From NCBI RefSeq assembly GCF_027409185.1, contig NC_084469.1, forward strand, positions 102,611,835 through 102,675,834: 64,000 bases of DNA, in the 5' to 3' direction. The notes under the pieces were generated by a model that searched no databases, was not told the origin of the DNA, and saw only the letters and a list, made by a program, of their open reading frames with translations. A program made the translations under genes and the position numbers. This stretch comes from Cynocephalus volans. Taxonomy: Eukaryota > Chordata > Mammalia > Dermoptera > Cynocephalidae. This document shows positions 23,001 through 38,000 of this stretch, one piece after another (the stretch's first letter is position 1; each line of letters starts with the position of its first letter).

Positions 23001-26000
23001 GTGGGGGGTTGTGGAGGGCTGTGGGGTGAGTGGGGGCTGTGGGATGCATGGAAGGAGGTTGGAAACAGGGCAGCCAGGAGGGGGGCCGTCACTTACCCTC
23101 TTGCCAGGGGGCCCAGGGGCACCGGGTTCCCCAGAAGCACCAGGTGGACCCTGCAAGGATGGTCACAACACCAGCGCTAGTATTAGCTAAGTTTGGTTGA
23201 GCACGACTGCGTTTCAGGACGTCTTTGACCAGAAGACAATCTTCCCCAAACATCACCCCAGCACCGGCCACCTCCCGCCTCCTCCCTCAGGCTGGTCACA
23301 TTCATGGGGGGTGCGGGGCAGAGAAGCAAAGCAGGATCATCTGCAGGGACTCTGGGCACCTCCCCAACCCACTCCTCTGGCCCCCAATTCACCCATTCAC
23401 CAGCCCCAGCCCCCTCCCGCAGCACCACATCTTCTGTTCCCCCACTCACCGGTCCCCCAACATCACCAGGGTCTCCCTTCTCCCCTGGGGGACCATCTAT
23501 ACCCTGCAAGGGAGAGGGAGGCAGAGTTGGGAGGGGTCATAGGGGGTACATGAGGATTTGAGTTGGGGCTTGGAGGAAAGTGGGAGTGACTTGCCCAAGA
23601 CTGTGGAGTTGGGGAGATGGGGACAGAATTAGGGAATATTCTGGGCTTCGGGGGAAGGGGGTCACACCCACCGAAACTCCAGGGTCTCCTGGGGGCCCTG
23701 GATCTCCGGGGAGCCCTGTAGGGCCCTGGAACACAGAACGATTAATAATCACATCTCTGAATTATTGAGCAGTCATTCACTTATTAAACAAATCAGCTGT
23801 ACCCAGGAACAGTTCTGGTTGCTGGGGACACATTGGTAAACAAAGCACAGAATCCCGGGCCTGGTAGAGCAGACATCGTAGTGTTTCATGGGTCCAGGCA
23901 CTGAGCTGAGAATGTTACACACATCCTCTCGCTTCATCCACCCAACTGCCTCCCAGCTTGGGACTCAGAGAGAGAACTGACATTTGGAGAGGGGACACAG
24001 CAGGAGGCAGGCGTGATGAGGTCCCACAGATCTGAAGCTCTTCCGCCCCACCCCACACCCCACTGTGATTGCAGAAAGGTTTCCACCTGCACCCCGATGC
24101 CAAATCCCACATCCACCCAGACTGTGACCCAGCATCAACCTTGACCTTAGCCTTCCAACACTGTTAGAAGGACTCAGTGTGAAATCAATTTTCTCCCCAT
24201 ACAGTGATGTACGACTACTGTACTTTTATGTTTCATTGATTCATTGATTCATTGATCCATTGATTCGGCCACATTCTGGGTTGCTCATAGGACCAATAAA
24301 CTGGAGGATGGGAACCCTGGCTAGAAGTTTGGGAACAGATTCAATGTACTCAAATGCCATCCCATCCCCCATCTCCCCCCAGCACTCACCACGTTCCCTT
24401 TAGCTCCATCCTCTCCAGGGGGTCCTTTTTTGCCTGGGGGTCCAGGAGCCCCAGATTGGCCTGAGTCTCCCTTTTCACCAAATTCTCCCTTGGGGCCCTT
24501 TGCAGAAACAGAGATCAGAGGTCAGAGTGGCTTGGACTCCCAGGAATCAAGGGTTAGCATACTTGGATTCAGACATTGGGGTGATCTAGGACTTTTCTTG
24601 GGTCAAGGGTCAGAATAGCCTAAGCTGTCCAAGGGTCAGAGGTCATAGGGACCTAGGACTTATGAGAGTGAGGGGGTCAGGATGGTCCAGGTGCCCACTG
24701 GTCATGTGCAAGTTCAGCCAAGCACGTGTGCTGCCCTTGAGCGAATTAGAAAAGGGGCCCCTTCATCCCCCTCCCAGCCAAGGCTCATGGTTTAGATTTC
24801 AGCTTCCACCTGCCCCCTCAGCCTGACTCTTGTGCAGTGTGCAACCTATAGAACTCTACATAGCCCTCTCTGAGACTTTCTGGAGGTTGGTTTTTCATCA
24901 AGATATCCAAGGATGCCCACAGGTCCTGGGTCAGTGGATGACCTAGGACTGCCCAGAGGTCAAGGTGGCCTGAGATGTCCAGGAATCAGGGGTTCCCTGA
25001 GATGGGTGCAGGGGCCACATTGCAAGTCACTCACTGGGATGCCTGGGGATCCTGGGGGTCCTGGGTCTCCAGCCTCCCCTTGCTCACCCTGCAGGAGGCA
25101 AAGGGAACAGAGGTCCCATCCTGGCATACAAGGAGGGGCTCCACAGAACAACCACCCCCAATTGGGATGGGTTTTACCTCTCCCACCCTGAGCATCTCCC
25201 TATCCTCCCACTCTTACCTTCTCGCCCACAGCTCCTGGCTGACCAACTCCTCCAGGGAGCCCTGGAGGGCCCTGTGGAGACAGCAGGTGTAGGGGTGGGA
25301 CCGTGGAATCCTGACTGCCCCTTCTTGGGAAATGGGTGTCCCTGTCTCTGAGCCACCCTGCCCCCCCTAGAGTTCTCACCTCTGATCCGCTGGGGCCCTG
25401 GGGACCCCGAGGACCTGGAGCTCCATGGGGACCCTATGGGAGGGACAGAATAGTATCCAGTGACCTCATGGTCCCCCAAAAGAATGCAGTGACCACAGAC
25501 ATCACCTTTGATGCTGGTGTCCCATATGACCCTTAAAATGACAATGTGCCCTGTGATCACCCCAATGGATGTCCCCCCCTCCCACCTTTCCCCAGGAGTC
25601 CATACCATGGACCCTACGTCGCCGACATCCCCCTTCTCTCCGGGAGGGCCTGGCAGCCCCTGAGGAACAAAGAAGCAAGATTGGGGCACAGGGTGGGGGG
25701 AACCAAAGGTGCCACCCCCAAACTCAAACACCCACCTGCAGGCCAGGGGGGCCAATCATCCCTACAAAGCCTCTGACTCCATCATCGCCTTTCTGCCCAA
25801 AGAGGCCTGGGGGTCCCCGGCGTCCCTGAGCCCCATCTGCTCCCTGGGAGGAGGAAGGGGGCAGGGCACAGTTAAGGTCTGGGTCAAGGGTTGGAGACAG
25901 GTTCAGGGATAAGGGTTAGGATTGAGGTTAAGGGTTACAGTCAGCACTGGGATTAAGTTTCAGGAGGGCCAGGGTTGAGTTTGGAATTGAGGTCTGGGAT

Positions 26001-29000
26001 AAGAAAAGAGTTTGGAGGCTGGGCTGGTCAGCTCAGTTAGTAAGAGCACAGTGCTGACAACACCAAGGTCAAGGGTTTGGATCCCTGTATTGGCCAGCCT
26101 CCAAAAAGAAAAAGAAGAGGGTTTGAGAATGAAGGGTTGAGTCAAAGTTTTAAGACGGGTGTTGGATGGTGAGTCAGGTTTGGGGTTGAGGTTAAGGTCA
26201 TGAGCAGGGTTCAGATAGGGTTGAGATGAAATTTAGGGTTTAATATTGGGGCCAGGGTCACATTCAATATTTGAATTCAGATTTGGGGTTGACTTTTGGG
26301 TCATGGTTGGGGTTGAGGGTAAGACTGGGTTAGTGTTTGGTTAGTAGGGGATTTGAAGGTAAGGTTTGAGTTGGGATTGAGGTAAAGGTCATGAGCAGAG
26401 TTTAGATTGGGGCTGAGGTGGTCTTCAAGGTTGAGGTTGGGGTTGAGTCAGGGTGGAAGACACTGCCACTTCCCATCAGGGATCCAGGGAAAAGGTCACA
26501 AAGCTTGGAACACTCACTGGGGAGCCTGGGTGTCCCACAGGACCCCGTATCCCTGTTGGTCCAGGTGGGCCCTGGGGGAGGAAACAGAGTTGAAAATCTC
26601 ATCAGGTTCAAGATTGGGGGGCAGTAGAGATGTCAGTCACTGCCTTCCTGCCCACACCCGCTTGTTAGAAACCCCCCCCACCAGGAAGTGACAGCTCCAT
26701 CCCCCACAACCCTTTCTTCCTAGCCACCAACAGATGTCCTAAACTTGGTCCACCAGGACCTTTCCCCAGAAGCCCCACCAAGACCCAGGGACGGAGCCGG
26801 CTCACAGATGCTGAGCACTGAAGTGCTGGGGAAGCTGGGAATAGAATGTCTCACTGCCATGCTGAGCCCCTAGGAAGAGGAGAGGGGCGGGCAACCCTCT
26901 GGGGGCCTTTCTGGTGCTCCTGGTGCTCCAGCTACTCTGTCTGCAGTCGGGTTCTGTGGCCCCTTTGCTCAGGGAGCTCAAGGGGCTTCTGTTGCACGTA
27001 GGTGTCAAGATGGGGCTCAGGAAGGCAGGATGCTCCGTGGCCTCCCTCCCTCCAAGGACCACCCCTCCCTGGGACCCCCACTCACCGCATCTCCCTTATC
27101 GCCTTTGCTCCCCTTGTGACCAGGGGCACCCACTTCCCCCTGCAGAGGAGACAGGATGAGAGAGGACCCGGCCACCCCTTACTCCCTCATCCTTCCCTGG
27201 ACCCTCTCTCTTCGTGGACTCCTCACCTTGTCGCCTTCCTCACCAGAAGGCCCAGCAGCTCCAGGGGGTCCCAGAAGCCCCAAGGGCCCTGGAATCCCGT
27301 CTTTGCCAGTGGGACCAGGGGGGCCACGCTCTCCCTAATGGGGGGAGTGGAAAGCGGGATGTCAGGGCAGGAATGTGCTGCAGGAGCTGGATCTTGGGAT
27401 GTGAGGGCCAGGTCCTGAGGATGCTGAGGAATGGGGCGGGTGGACAGGTCACTTACCGGGGACCCCTTCTCGCCTGCAGGGCCAACAGGGCCTTGGTTTC
27501 CACTTTGGCCAGGAAGCCCAATGCCTCCCGCTGGGCCTAAAGGACCCCGCTCACCAGGAGAGCCCTGAAAACAGGCATAATAACAACAGTAGAACTGGCT
27601 CTCCTTTGTGGAGGGTTTTCAAGCATCAGGTACCGAATTCGATGGTTACCAGCATCGTATCCAATATTTTATGCCCCCTGCAGCAGCCAGAGGGTGCCTG
27701 GGAACACCTGGGTCGGGGCACGTCCCTCTTCTGCTCACAGCCCCCGGTGGCTCCCACCTCACTCAGAGCAAAAGCATAGCCCTGCTGGTGGCCCACAAGG
27801 GCCCACACAAACCTCCCCTGTCACCTCCCTGCTGTCGAGAGTTCAGATCCCTATACTGGTCAGCGCCAAAACAAAGGAAAAGATTTATTGGATGAATCGT
27901 CTCATTCAGACTTAAGATAATGTATGCCTACAAGATGAGTCTTCTCCTTGCAGCTATTTTACAGATGAGGAAACTGAGGCTGGCCAGGTGACACAACTGC
28001 TCAGCCAGTGCACGGCAGAACCGGGTGTGATCCAGGCCTGTTTGACTCCCAAGATGGCAGGCTTAATTGTAACAATGCCCACCTTCCGTGATACCCTGAG
28101 TCCCCTCTACCCTGTCCCCCAGCCAGGAGTTGGGGTTACACTTACATTGGCCCCGACAGGCCCTGGGGGGCCCTTGTCACCCTTCAAACCAGTGGGTCCC
28201 TGAAGGAGGAGATGATTCACAGTCAAGAGACCCCCAAGGGGATCCCCAGGTCCTGTCTTCACTCTGGAGGGCTCACAGTCCCCATCCCCTTCCTGGGACT
28301 GGGCACTGATGTTTGGGAGTCTGTCCCCTTCAGGTCCCTGCAGCTGCCACCTTTACTTGCGCAGTTGCCCCCACCCAGGATGCCACATCCCTCCCCTGAG
28401 CCCCTACTTCACAGCCCAGACAGGCACATGCATGGGGTACTCACTGGATCCCCAGGGGCTCCTTGGGGGCCGGGGAAGCCCCTGGGTCCAGGTGGCCCCT
28501 CCTTTCCATGGGGTCCAAGTGGTCCCAGTTCCCCCTGTAAGTGCAAAGGAGGACATTCAGGTTCCGGAGGGAGCTCCCTCCAGTCTGTGACTCTGGACCC
28601 CTACCCAACAGGGCTGATTCTGAGTCCCGAGGTGGCTCAAAGGCCATTGAGCGGACTTTGGGGCCATTCAACCAAGACCTCCCATGGGGCCGGGTCTCAC
28701 CTTGGCCCCTTCTCTGCCTTCCAGGCCTGGAAGACCTTGTTCACCAGGAGGTCCAGGGGGACCCGGGGGACCCCTCTCGCCTAGAGACCCCACTTCTCCT
28801 GTCTTTCCCTGAAGAGGAAGAAGAATTATCTTCAGTGGGGGTGGCCTGGGGGGATAGTCAGAGATCCAGCTCCCCCTCCAAATAACCCCCAACCGATGCA
28901 AAATGGGGGAGGCTTGTGGGGTCCACTCTGACCTGAGTACCCAGGACACCAGCTGGTCCAGGTGGGCCCGTCTGACCTTGGAAGCCCTGGGAAGAAAAAT

Positions 29001-32000
29001 AGTATGGAGGTGTCACATGGGGGGAAGAAAGGGAGGGCCTAGAGGTGACCAGAGGCCAGAGGTCAAGGGTCACTCACCAACTCTCCTCTCTGTCCAGGGT
29101 GCCCTGGTAGCCCATCTTTCCCCTGGACACCCTGGGGGACAAGGTGGGAGAGAGTTGGGGCACAGATATGGAGCCCCCTCCCTCCCCAGGTCCTCCTCCC
29201 CCCCCGACCCCCATCAGGGTGTCCTCACTTACAGGGGGGCCTTTTGGCCCAGGGAATCCCGGGGGGCCTTGCAGGCCAGGGAGGCCCTGAAATGGAACCA
29301 GAAGTCATTGTCTTGTCCTTCCTGCCTGCCCTCTCCCTGACCTCCGCATAATGACAAGAGCCAGCACATATTGAGTGCTTACTGCATGCCAGACATGGGG
29401 CCGAGCGCTCTCCAGGCAGCAAGTCATTTAATTTGCCATTGCAGCCCATGGGGGTGGGGATTATGATTATTCCCATTTTACAGAGGAAGAAACAAAGGCA
29501 CAGATAGGTTAAGTGAGTTGCCCAAGGTCACACAGCGGGCGAGTGACAGAGCTAGGATTTGAACTCACAGCCCTCTGACTTCAGAGGCTGTGTTCTTTCC
29601 AGTGCATTAGAATGTCCCCCCACGTTCTGAGCTTGTCTTCTGCTTAGAATCACACACACATACAAACACTCACCTTTTCTCCGGGTATTCCAGGGGCCCC
29701 GTCCTGGCCCACATCTCCCTAGGACAGAGTGAATGAGACTCAGGCTCCAGAACAAACTCAACTGGGAAGGACTGGGAGGGACTTGGCGAGTCTAGGGCAG
29801 AGGGGCTTCATGGGGGGTCTTGATCACCCACCCATCCCATACCTTGGGGCCTGGTTGCCCCGTGGCCCCTGGTTGCCCCCTCTCTCCACGGGAGCCCTGG
29901 ACAGAAAAAAGGCAAAGATCAGAAGTGAGTGGCTGGGGGAACTCAGGAGATGAGGTAAAGTCCTCCAGGTCCCCTTCCTCTGTGACCCCCATCCTGCCCC
30001 ACCGGGGACACCAACATTACCTTCTTTCCTGCCCACTCAGGACCTCTCCCTCACCTCTCCTCTCGCCGCTCCTCCTTCCCAGCCCTGCCCCCCCCAGGCC
30101 CAACGGGGTGGAGGGTGCGCTCTATTTTCTTACTGGTGGTCCCCGCTCTCCTTCCAGCCCTGGCTGCCCTGCCTTCCCCTGAAAAATAAATTGGATGAGG
30201 GAAAGCAGAAGAGAGTTATTGTGCAAAGGTATGACACAAAGGCACAAATGCTCCTAGTTACAGACCCAGAAACACAGAACTGGCACACATTTAGTAACAA
30301 TCTTTTCATTCATACACACACACAAATACAGCTTACACTCACAACCATGCAAAGGTCACAGACACCCAGTTACACATACGATTGCACCCCCAGAGTCCAG
30401 ACGCACGAGCACGTTTGCCCACACAGACACACATTTATTATGTGACTGCACGCCACTATGGCATGTATTTGGCCATGCACAGCCTGAGGGTGACATATAC
30501 AGCTTTTCCTGCAATGTGTCCCTTGCACCATGTATACCCACATGCATGCATGGGTGCATATGTGGACACAGTCCTGATAAACACACCAGTCACACATACA
30601 CTCATGTGTGATACATGATGTCCATTTGCACAGTTACAATACCCACATCACAATACAACACCTGCCTGTATGCACATCACTCAGCGTGCACAGCAATGCA
30701 CACGCATATATGTGTATACCCATGTCTTTTTACACACATGTGCATGCCCCTTTCACACACTTGTGCCCACAGTCACAGAGTGTACACACAGGTGCAGTGC
30801 TGGTTCACCCAGGCACAAGCCCACAGGCTGCAGCCCCCAGACTCTGTCTGATCTAGATTGCAAGGCTCATGCATACAGGTACTCACAGGCACGTGCATGA
30901 TAATGCCAGGCATGATCACCTACACATATCCTGCATTGCACACAGGAACATGTGTGCACACAAATGCTTCCAGGAGTAGACACAGCCACCCAGGGCCCAC
31001 CCACTGCCAGGCACAGCTGTTTCCCTGAAGCAAGACCTTCACTCTCACTTCTCCCTCCTCGGTCAAGACTCACCCGCTTCCCTTTCTCTCCTAATGGTCC
31101 CTGGGGCCCAGGAAATCCAATCGATCCCTGAATGGAGAAAATCAGAGAGAAGATGGAAATAAGAAGTGGGTGGTGGGCAGAACTGGCACCTCATCTTATC
31201 CTTTGAGGCCTTTCCAGGCCGCCACTGATTCCAGAAACATCCATGGTCCCTCCAGCCTCAGCTTCCTCCAAGGCAGCCCTCTGCCCTCCTCTCCTCGTCT
31301 CTCCCTGCTTCTCACACTGCTCCAGCCACACTGGCCCCCTCAGTGTTCCTGTATGTTCCCACTGGCTCACACCTGCCTCAGGACCTTTGCACGGGCTGCT
31401 CCCTTTGCCCAAAATGCTCTTCTCCCAGGTCTCCACAAAGCCAGCAACTCCTCATCATTTAGACCTCACTCAGATGTCACCTCCTTAGAGAACCCTTCTG
31501 CCACCATGCTAACATCCACATCCTTCAAGTCACCCTCTATCACATTGTCCTATTTTATTTTCCCCAGAATACTTTCATTAAAAGGATCTTATTCATTTGC
31601 TTACTTATTCACTGTCTGTTCGCCCCCACTAGGACCTAACTCACCAGTCTGATTCCCCACTGCCTGGCGCATAATTTTTGTTAACTGGCCTCAGTCCGTG
31701 CTGTCCTACCCATCCTGGGGGGACTCTCCCTCTACCTAAGGGAAGATATCACAGGGCTTGGATATTCCCTTCCACTCCTCACTGTGCAGACTGAGTCCAG
31801 ATCAGGAAAGACCCTTTCCCCAGTTACCCAGCAAGTCTGTGGTAGGGTCCAACCTCAAACCCTATCCCAGGCCCTTTTCCCTCCCTTCCCCTCCGGGGGC
31901 ACCAGGGTCCCTATACTCTTCAAGGGTCCTGCACACAAACACACAGGGGCTTGCTAAAATTTCAGCCTATGATTGATGAATCCATTTCTTACCAACCATA

Positions 32001-35000
32001 CCTGACAATATGACTACTTTTGCTATTGATCAAAACTCCCTTCCCTGAATACCTACATTGTGTTAGACACTGTGCTAAGGGCTTTGCCTGTGTCATTCAA
32101 TTGTATGACTTTGTCTGAGTTTGAATCCCAGACCTGCCACTAAACTAGCTGCATGACCCTGGACAAGTGACTTAACCTCTCTGAGCATAAGTTTGCTTGT
32201 TTGTAGACTGGAGATTCCAACCATACCTCCCTTCACAAGGTTTTGGTGAGGATTAATAGAATAAATCATAGAAAGTGCTTTACACAGTGTTTGGTACATA
32301 GTAAGTGCTCAAGAAATGTTAGCTGAAATTGTCTTTATTTATGACAATTGTTACTGACCTTGAGTTAACCAACGTATTATGACTCTTATAAAATGCGTTG
32401 CTCAGTGTCTGACATATGCTAATTGGTCTTGGCTAGGAAGCTTCTTTCTCAAACTTCCATGAACCTCTGCTCCCGCAGGTTGAGTTCTATACTTAGCTAT
32501 GGCGCCTTGAGTTTATTCCTAAATCTGTTTATGTCCGTCGCGCTTGCTACTGGAGTCAGTAAAAATTTACAATAACTGATGAGATATGAAAAGGAAAAGA
32601 AAAATGTCCAACAAAACTAAGTTTGGCTGGCCAGTTAGCTCACTCAGTTAGAGCATGGGGTTGACAACACCAAGGTCAAGTGTTCAGATCTCCACACTGG
32701 CCAGCCACCAAAAAAAAAAAAGAAAACAAAACTAAACTAAAAAAGCCAAAAAACTGAGTTAAACGGAGAAGACTCAGTATAAAGAGAAGTCACTAAAAAC
32801 TTTTCTGTCAAATTAGGTGTAGGAAAGATAACTGTATCAGCTCAAGAGGGCAAAAATGTGGGCTATGGAAATATTCTGCACTCAAATTTCTTCCCAAGTG
32901 TCTTCAAGCTCTTGCTTTACTTAATATAAACAGAAACTATAAATAATCAATGACACAATGTGGTTTAGACAGAAAGATGAGACTCACCAGTAGCCTCACC
33001 AATCAAAATATTGGCAAAAAAATGTGTATTTTTATACATGTACACATTTGTCTAAGTACATTTGATTATGAGTTATAATTAATTTAAGATATGTAAGATA
33101 TGTGTTTTTTATTATTCTCCCCCTTAACTGACTTGGTTGATCAATCAACCTCCATTACACCCAATGAGAAAGATCCTGCAGTTTATCATTATCAGCATCA
33201 TCAACCACTTTCTTATAATCAAATTGATGAGGTAGATACTACTGGGATCTCCATTTTCCAGGTGAGAAAATGGGCTCAAGTGGCTTGCCCAAGGTCGCAA
33301 AGCAGGTAAGGGATGACTTGCCTGAGATCACACAGCAGGTAAAGAGTGAGTATTTGAGCCCAAGTCTGTCTTATGCCAAAGCTCACATTGTACGCTCTCT
33401 CAATCACCCATGGAGAGGACTGTCACACCCAGACCACAGCCTGAATCTCCAGATGCTAGTCCTGCCCCTGCCCCTGCCCACCCCAGCCTCCTTAGCTTCT
33501 TACCTTAGGTCCCGGGCGTCCTGGATAACCTGGGAGACCTGGCACCCCAAGCTTGCCCTGCAGAGAAATTATGGGACAAACGTCAGAAGTTGTAACCTGA
33601 AGATCAGAGGGGAAAGGTCAGGGTAGCTGGGGCATGGTGGAAGGGACAGTAGGCGGGGAGTCAAGGAATCTGGACTCAAGTCCTGGCTCCTTCTCTGCTA
33701 GGGGCATGTCCTTGGGCGGGTCAACCATTCCAGGTCTCAGTTTCCTTGTCTGTCAAATGGGAATAAAAATGCCTATGGCATGTGGTGGCTGTGGGGATAA
33801 AAATAAGATATATGCATGGAATTGTTCTGTAATGCTGAGCGGAGGAATTACAGGAGAGGACAGGGTGGTAGCAGCCTCCTGGGGTCGGAGCTGAAAGGGC
33901 AAAGAGCCGGGAAATGCCTGACTGCAGGATGGGGGGCTGTAGGGTGGACAGCAGAGGGGGTGACCAGGGTTTGTTCACTCACCTTCTCCCCAGCTGAGCC
34001 TGGGGGCCCCTCCTCACCAGCCAGCCCCTCCTGCCCCTTCAGCCCCTCAGGACCGTCCTCTCCCCGGGGACCCGGGGGTCCGGGGTGTCCCTGGAATAGA
34101 AAGGAGAGGCCTTGATATTAGTTCTTTATCTCTCCTGCTCCCTCTAGTCTCTGTCTTAACCCAACTCACCCCCAAGCCCCCTAGACCCACACAACCCCCA
34201 TCTGGAGATCTTACCCGATCACCTTTGAGCCCCACATCACCCTTGAAGCCCAGGAAGCCATCCTCTCCCTAGATGGGAGAGACAGAATTCAGAAGTCCCA
34301 GCCTCAGGGAAAGGACACAACCAGGACCTCAGTATTGGGGCTACCCCCTCCTCCAAGGAATTTCCTCCTTTCTCACCTTCTCGCCTTTCTCTCCCTGGAG
34401 GCCCCTGTTGCCAGAGGTGCCCTGAAAAATGAAAAACTCTCAAGCCCCTTCCCTGCTTAAGAGGGGTCCCAAACTCAGTCCCCTGTGTCCCAAGAGGATT
34501 CTGGACTGCAATGGGATAAGGCAGCCTCAGAGGAAATGATCTGACCCCGAGCCCACTAGCATGGTGTGCACTGTCCCCCACCCCACCCCACCCCCGCTGG
34601 CAGCCTCCCAAGGTCATCTGCGTGGGGTGTGCAGGGAAAGCCAAATTTCCAAGTAATTGGTTCCCATCTCCCAGGGACACTGTGTCCACAATTCCTTCTG
34701 GCAGTAGAAAGAGGAAGAACATTCCAGGCTCTGGCCTCATTCTAAAGGCAGAGGAATGTTTCCCATTGTGCTGGCTACAAGGCGACTCTGAGCTTGGCTA
34801 CAAGGCGACTCTGTGCTTGGCTACACAGAGACTGCTCAATGCAAGTTTGGATACAGCTCACAGCAAACTCTGAAAGCGGCACTTGGCGACAACATGACTG
34901 AGATCAGCGGCTGCAGTGAAATTGTGCTTAGATACAACATAACTATGTGTTTAGACAATAGCATGGCTGTCTCCAGCCAAAGAAATTTACTTGATCACCA

Positions 35001-38000
35001 TCTAACTGAGCTTGGCTACAATTGTTCTCTGGCCTTGGCTACAATGAAACTAGACTCAGCTACAACATAGGTTTCAACATACAGCGTAACTGGACTCAGC
35101 TACAGGTTAGGCTTCAACATAAACAACAGTAACATATAGATACTATATGTAACTATGCCTGGCTACACTGTAACTCTGCACTTGCTGCCACAAAACTCTG
35201 TGGCCAGCTGCAATATAGCCACCTCCTTGATTATAGCGTGACTGAGCTTGTCTACAACCAAACTCTATTCTTAGACCACAGCTAGACTGTACCTGTACTT
35301 GGCTACAGTATAACCAGACTCAGCACCCATTTGGACATGAACTCCAGTGTCCCTGTACTTGGTCAATAGCGCACCTCTAATTAGCCAGAGTGCAGCTCTT
35401 GGCTTACCCCAGCATCCCTTGTAGATCATGTGGCTCTGGGCTTGGGTTATGATACAATCCTCTGCTTGACTACAACACGCTGACTTGGACTACGACATGG
35501 CACGTGTGCTTACAGTGAAATGTGTTCAGCCTCTAATGGGCTTAACTGTTCTCGGTGACAAGAAAACTACACCGTAATGCTGTCCTTTGGCTGTGCATCT
35601 CTAAAGTAACACACACACTTCTATATATTGTCACTCAGACACATCTTGCCTGGCTGACTGATTCATCTCTCCACACATCTAGAAGTTTCTGATGGAACTA
35701 GTTCCCTAAAGCCAATGTGATGAATCACCCCTATCTGCAAGCCCCGAGAATCACCTACCTTCACGCCCCGAGATCCAGGATAGCCCGGAGGGCCTGCTGA
35801 CCCTGGTGGACCCTAAGAGGAAGATAAGGTCAGTGCCACCCTGTCCTGCCCTCTCCACATGCTCAATGTCTTCTTCTCCTCACTGGCCCCTGACTCCTGG
35901 CCCTGCCACCAATCCTCGACCCTCCAACCCAGCCTCCCTCCTGGTCACTCACCTGGGCCCCTTTCTCTCCTGTGGGGCCCTCATGGCCTGGGTGACCCTG
36001 GGAAAGAAACATTCTAAGTTATCAGAGCCCAAAATGTGCCATCCAAATTCCCAAGCCTCTCCCTTCTTCTTTTTTCTAATTTTCTTTTATGAGCTGGCTG
36101 GTATGGGGATTTGAACCCTTGACCTTGGTCTTATAACATGGCCCTCCAACCAACCGAGCTAACCAGCCAGCCCCCAAGCCTCTCCCTTCCTCTTCCTCCT
36201 TTCTCTAGTTCTTGGTTCTCACCGGCGGGCCTTCAGCTCCTGGGAGGCCTGGAATTCCTGGGTTTCCAGGGGGACCCTGAAAGAAGATGAACAGTAGGGA
36301 GAGACAGAGGGTCTCAGAGTCCTTTAGCTCCATTAGGAGTGAGAACAGGTCTACGTAGGCATACAGCAGCCTCAAGATTAGAAAATAAGCACATGGCACT
36401 GGCCAGGAATCTATCCCAGTTCTGCCCAGACTTGCTGTGTGACCCCAGCAAAGCACTTTCCTTCTCTAAGCCTCAGAAATCCTCCACCTCTGGGAGGGTT
36501 GAGAAAAGGGGTGTAAAAGCAGTGTGAGAGGGCTGGCCGTTTAGCTCAGTTGGCTAGAATGTGGTAACACCAACATCCAGGGTCAGATCCCTATTACCAG
36601 GGTGCTGCCAAAATAATTAATTAATTTAAAAAACATAAACAAACAAAAAAAAAAACCAGCGTGAGAGTCATGTTGAGATAAGGGTGGTGTATCCTTTCTT
36701 TAAAAGTCCCTCCCACCTGCAGCTCCATCTGCAGAGGGGTGGGCCTAGGCAGACTAGGCAGACGTGAGTTGACCCCGTATGTCGTGCAAACAGTTGACAG
36801 GTTCAAAAGTAGACACCTTGGCCCAGCTAAGCCAATCAGATGCTTTCCTGGAATTTGCAGGTAAGAGACACAGGAGCTCTGATTGGATGGCTTTGGATAA
36901 AGCAACTATAAGGTCATGGGAAGCTGGGACCTGAAGCGAGGACAAGATGTTAGGGGGAGGGGAGAGGCCAAACTTAGATGCATACAGGAAGTCGCCTGTC
37001 TGCCAGGGCAGACGGAAGCAGACGTGCAGACGAGCAAAGATGAGACCATCAGACCCGAGAGAAAGGGCTTTCCTGTCACTGAGTCTTGGGGGTACTTTCT
37101 ATGACAGGCTTCTGTGGAGTTCTCTGTATCCGGACAATATCCTCTTATGTGATCTAGCCTTGGTGGGCTTCTGTTTCTGGAAACCAACCCTTCCCCAACA
37201 ATAACACTTTGTAACTCTGGGCTGGCTGTCGGAATGTTGCAATTTATCACTGTTCAAGGCTAACAGAAAGTGCCTTGGTGGGAAGATTTTCCTGGAGACA
37301 GAGTCGAAAGAAGAGGACAGGAGGAGGTGGCGGTAGGTAGACCTGTCACTCGCCTTCTCTCCAGGAGTGCCAATGGGTCCCTGAGGGCCGGGGATTCCCT
37401 GGGGATACAAAAGAGACAGTGGGGGGAGGCATGAGAAAGTAGCAGTGAGTGCTGAGGTTGGGGAGGGTGGGCGAGGTCTAAGGGCTTGCCTGACCCCCAC
37501 CTGCCCCCCATTATTGGGAAAGATGGTTCAAACCTGGGACCCATGGTTTCCCTGCTGTCCCGGAGGACCTGGTTCTCCTGGAGGACCCTGCAGAGAAAGT
37601 GGGGGTTCAGTGAAGCTGGAAAGGGTCATGGTGCTGAGCTGTAAGAGAAGTTGACATGGAGGGGTCATAGGGGAGGACAAGGATATGGGCGATCATGGGG
37701 TCAGAGTGTCAGCAGGGCCAGGGGTCAGAGGGTAGGACACGTACCACATTGCCTTTGGCACCTGGGGCACCATCGATTCCGATGACACCCTGGAGGAAGA
37801 AAGGATGTGAGATCGGGACAGGATGACTAGTCAGGAATCTGAGTCTGAGACACGGAGAGGTGCAGGTGGAAGGGTGGGTGGGCAGAGAAACCAGGCAACA
37901 GAAATGGACATGCAAAGGCAGACAGGTGAGAAAAAGGACAGACGGGGATGCAGAGAGTCAGTGACATTCTCACCGGGCGTCCCAGGGGGCCGGGGGACCC

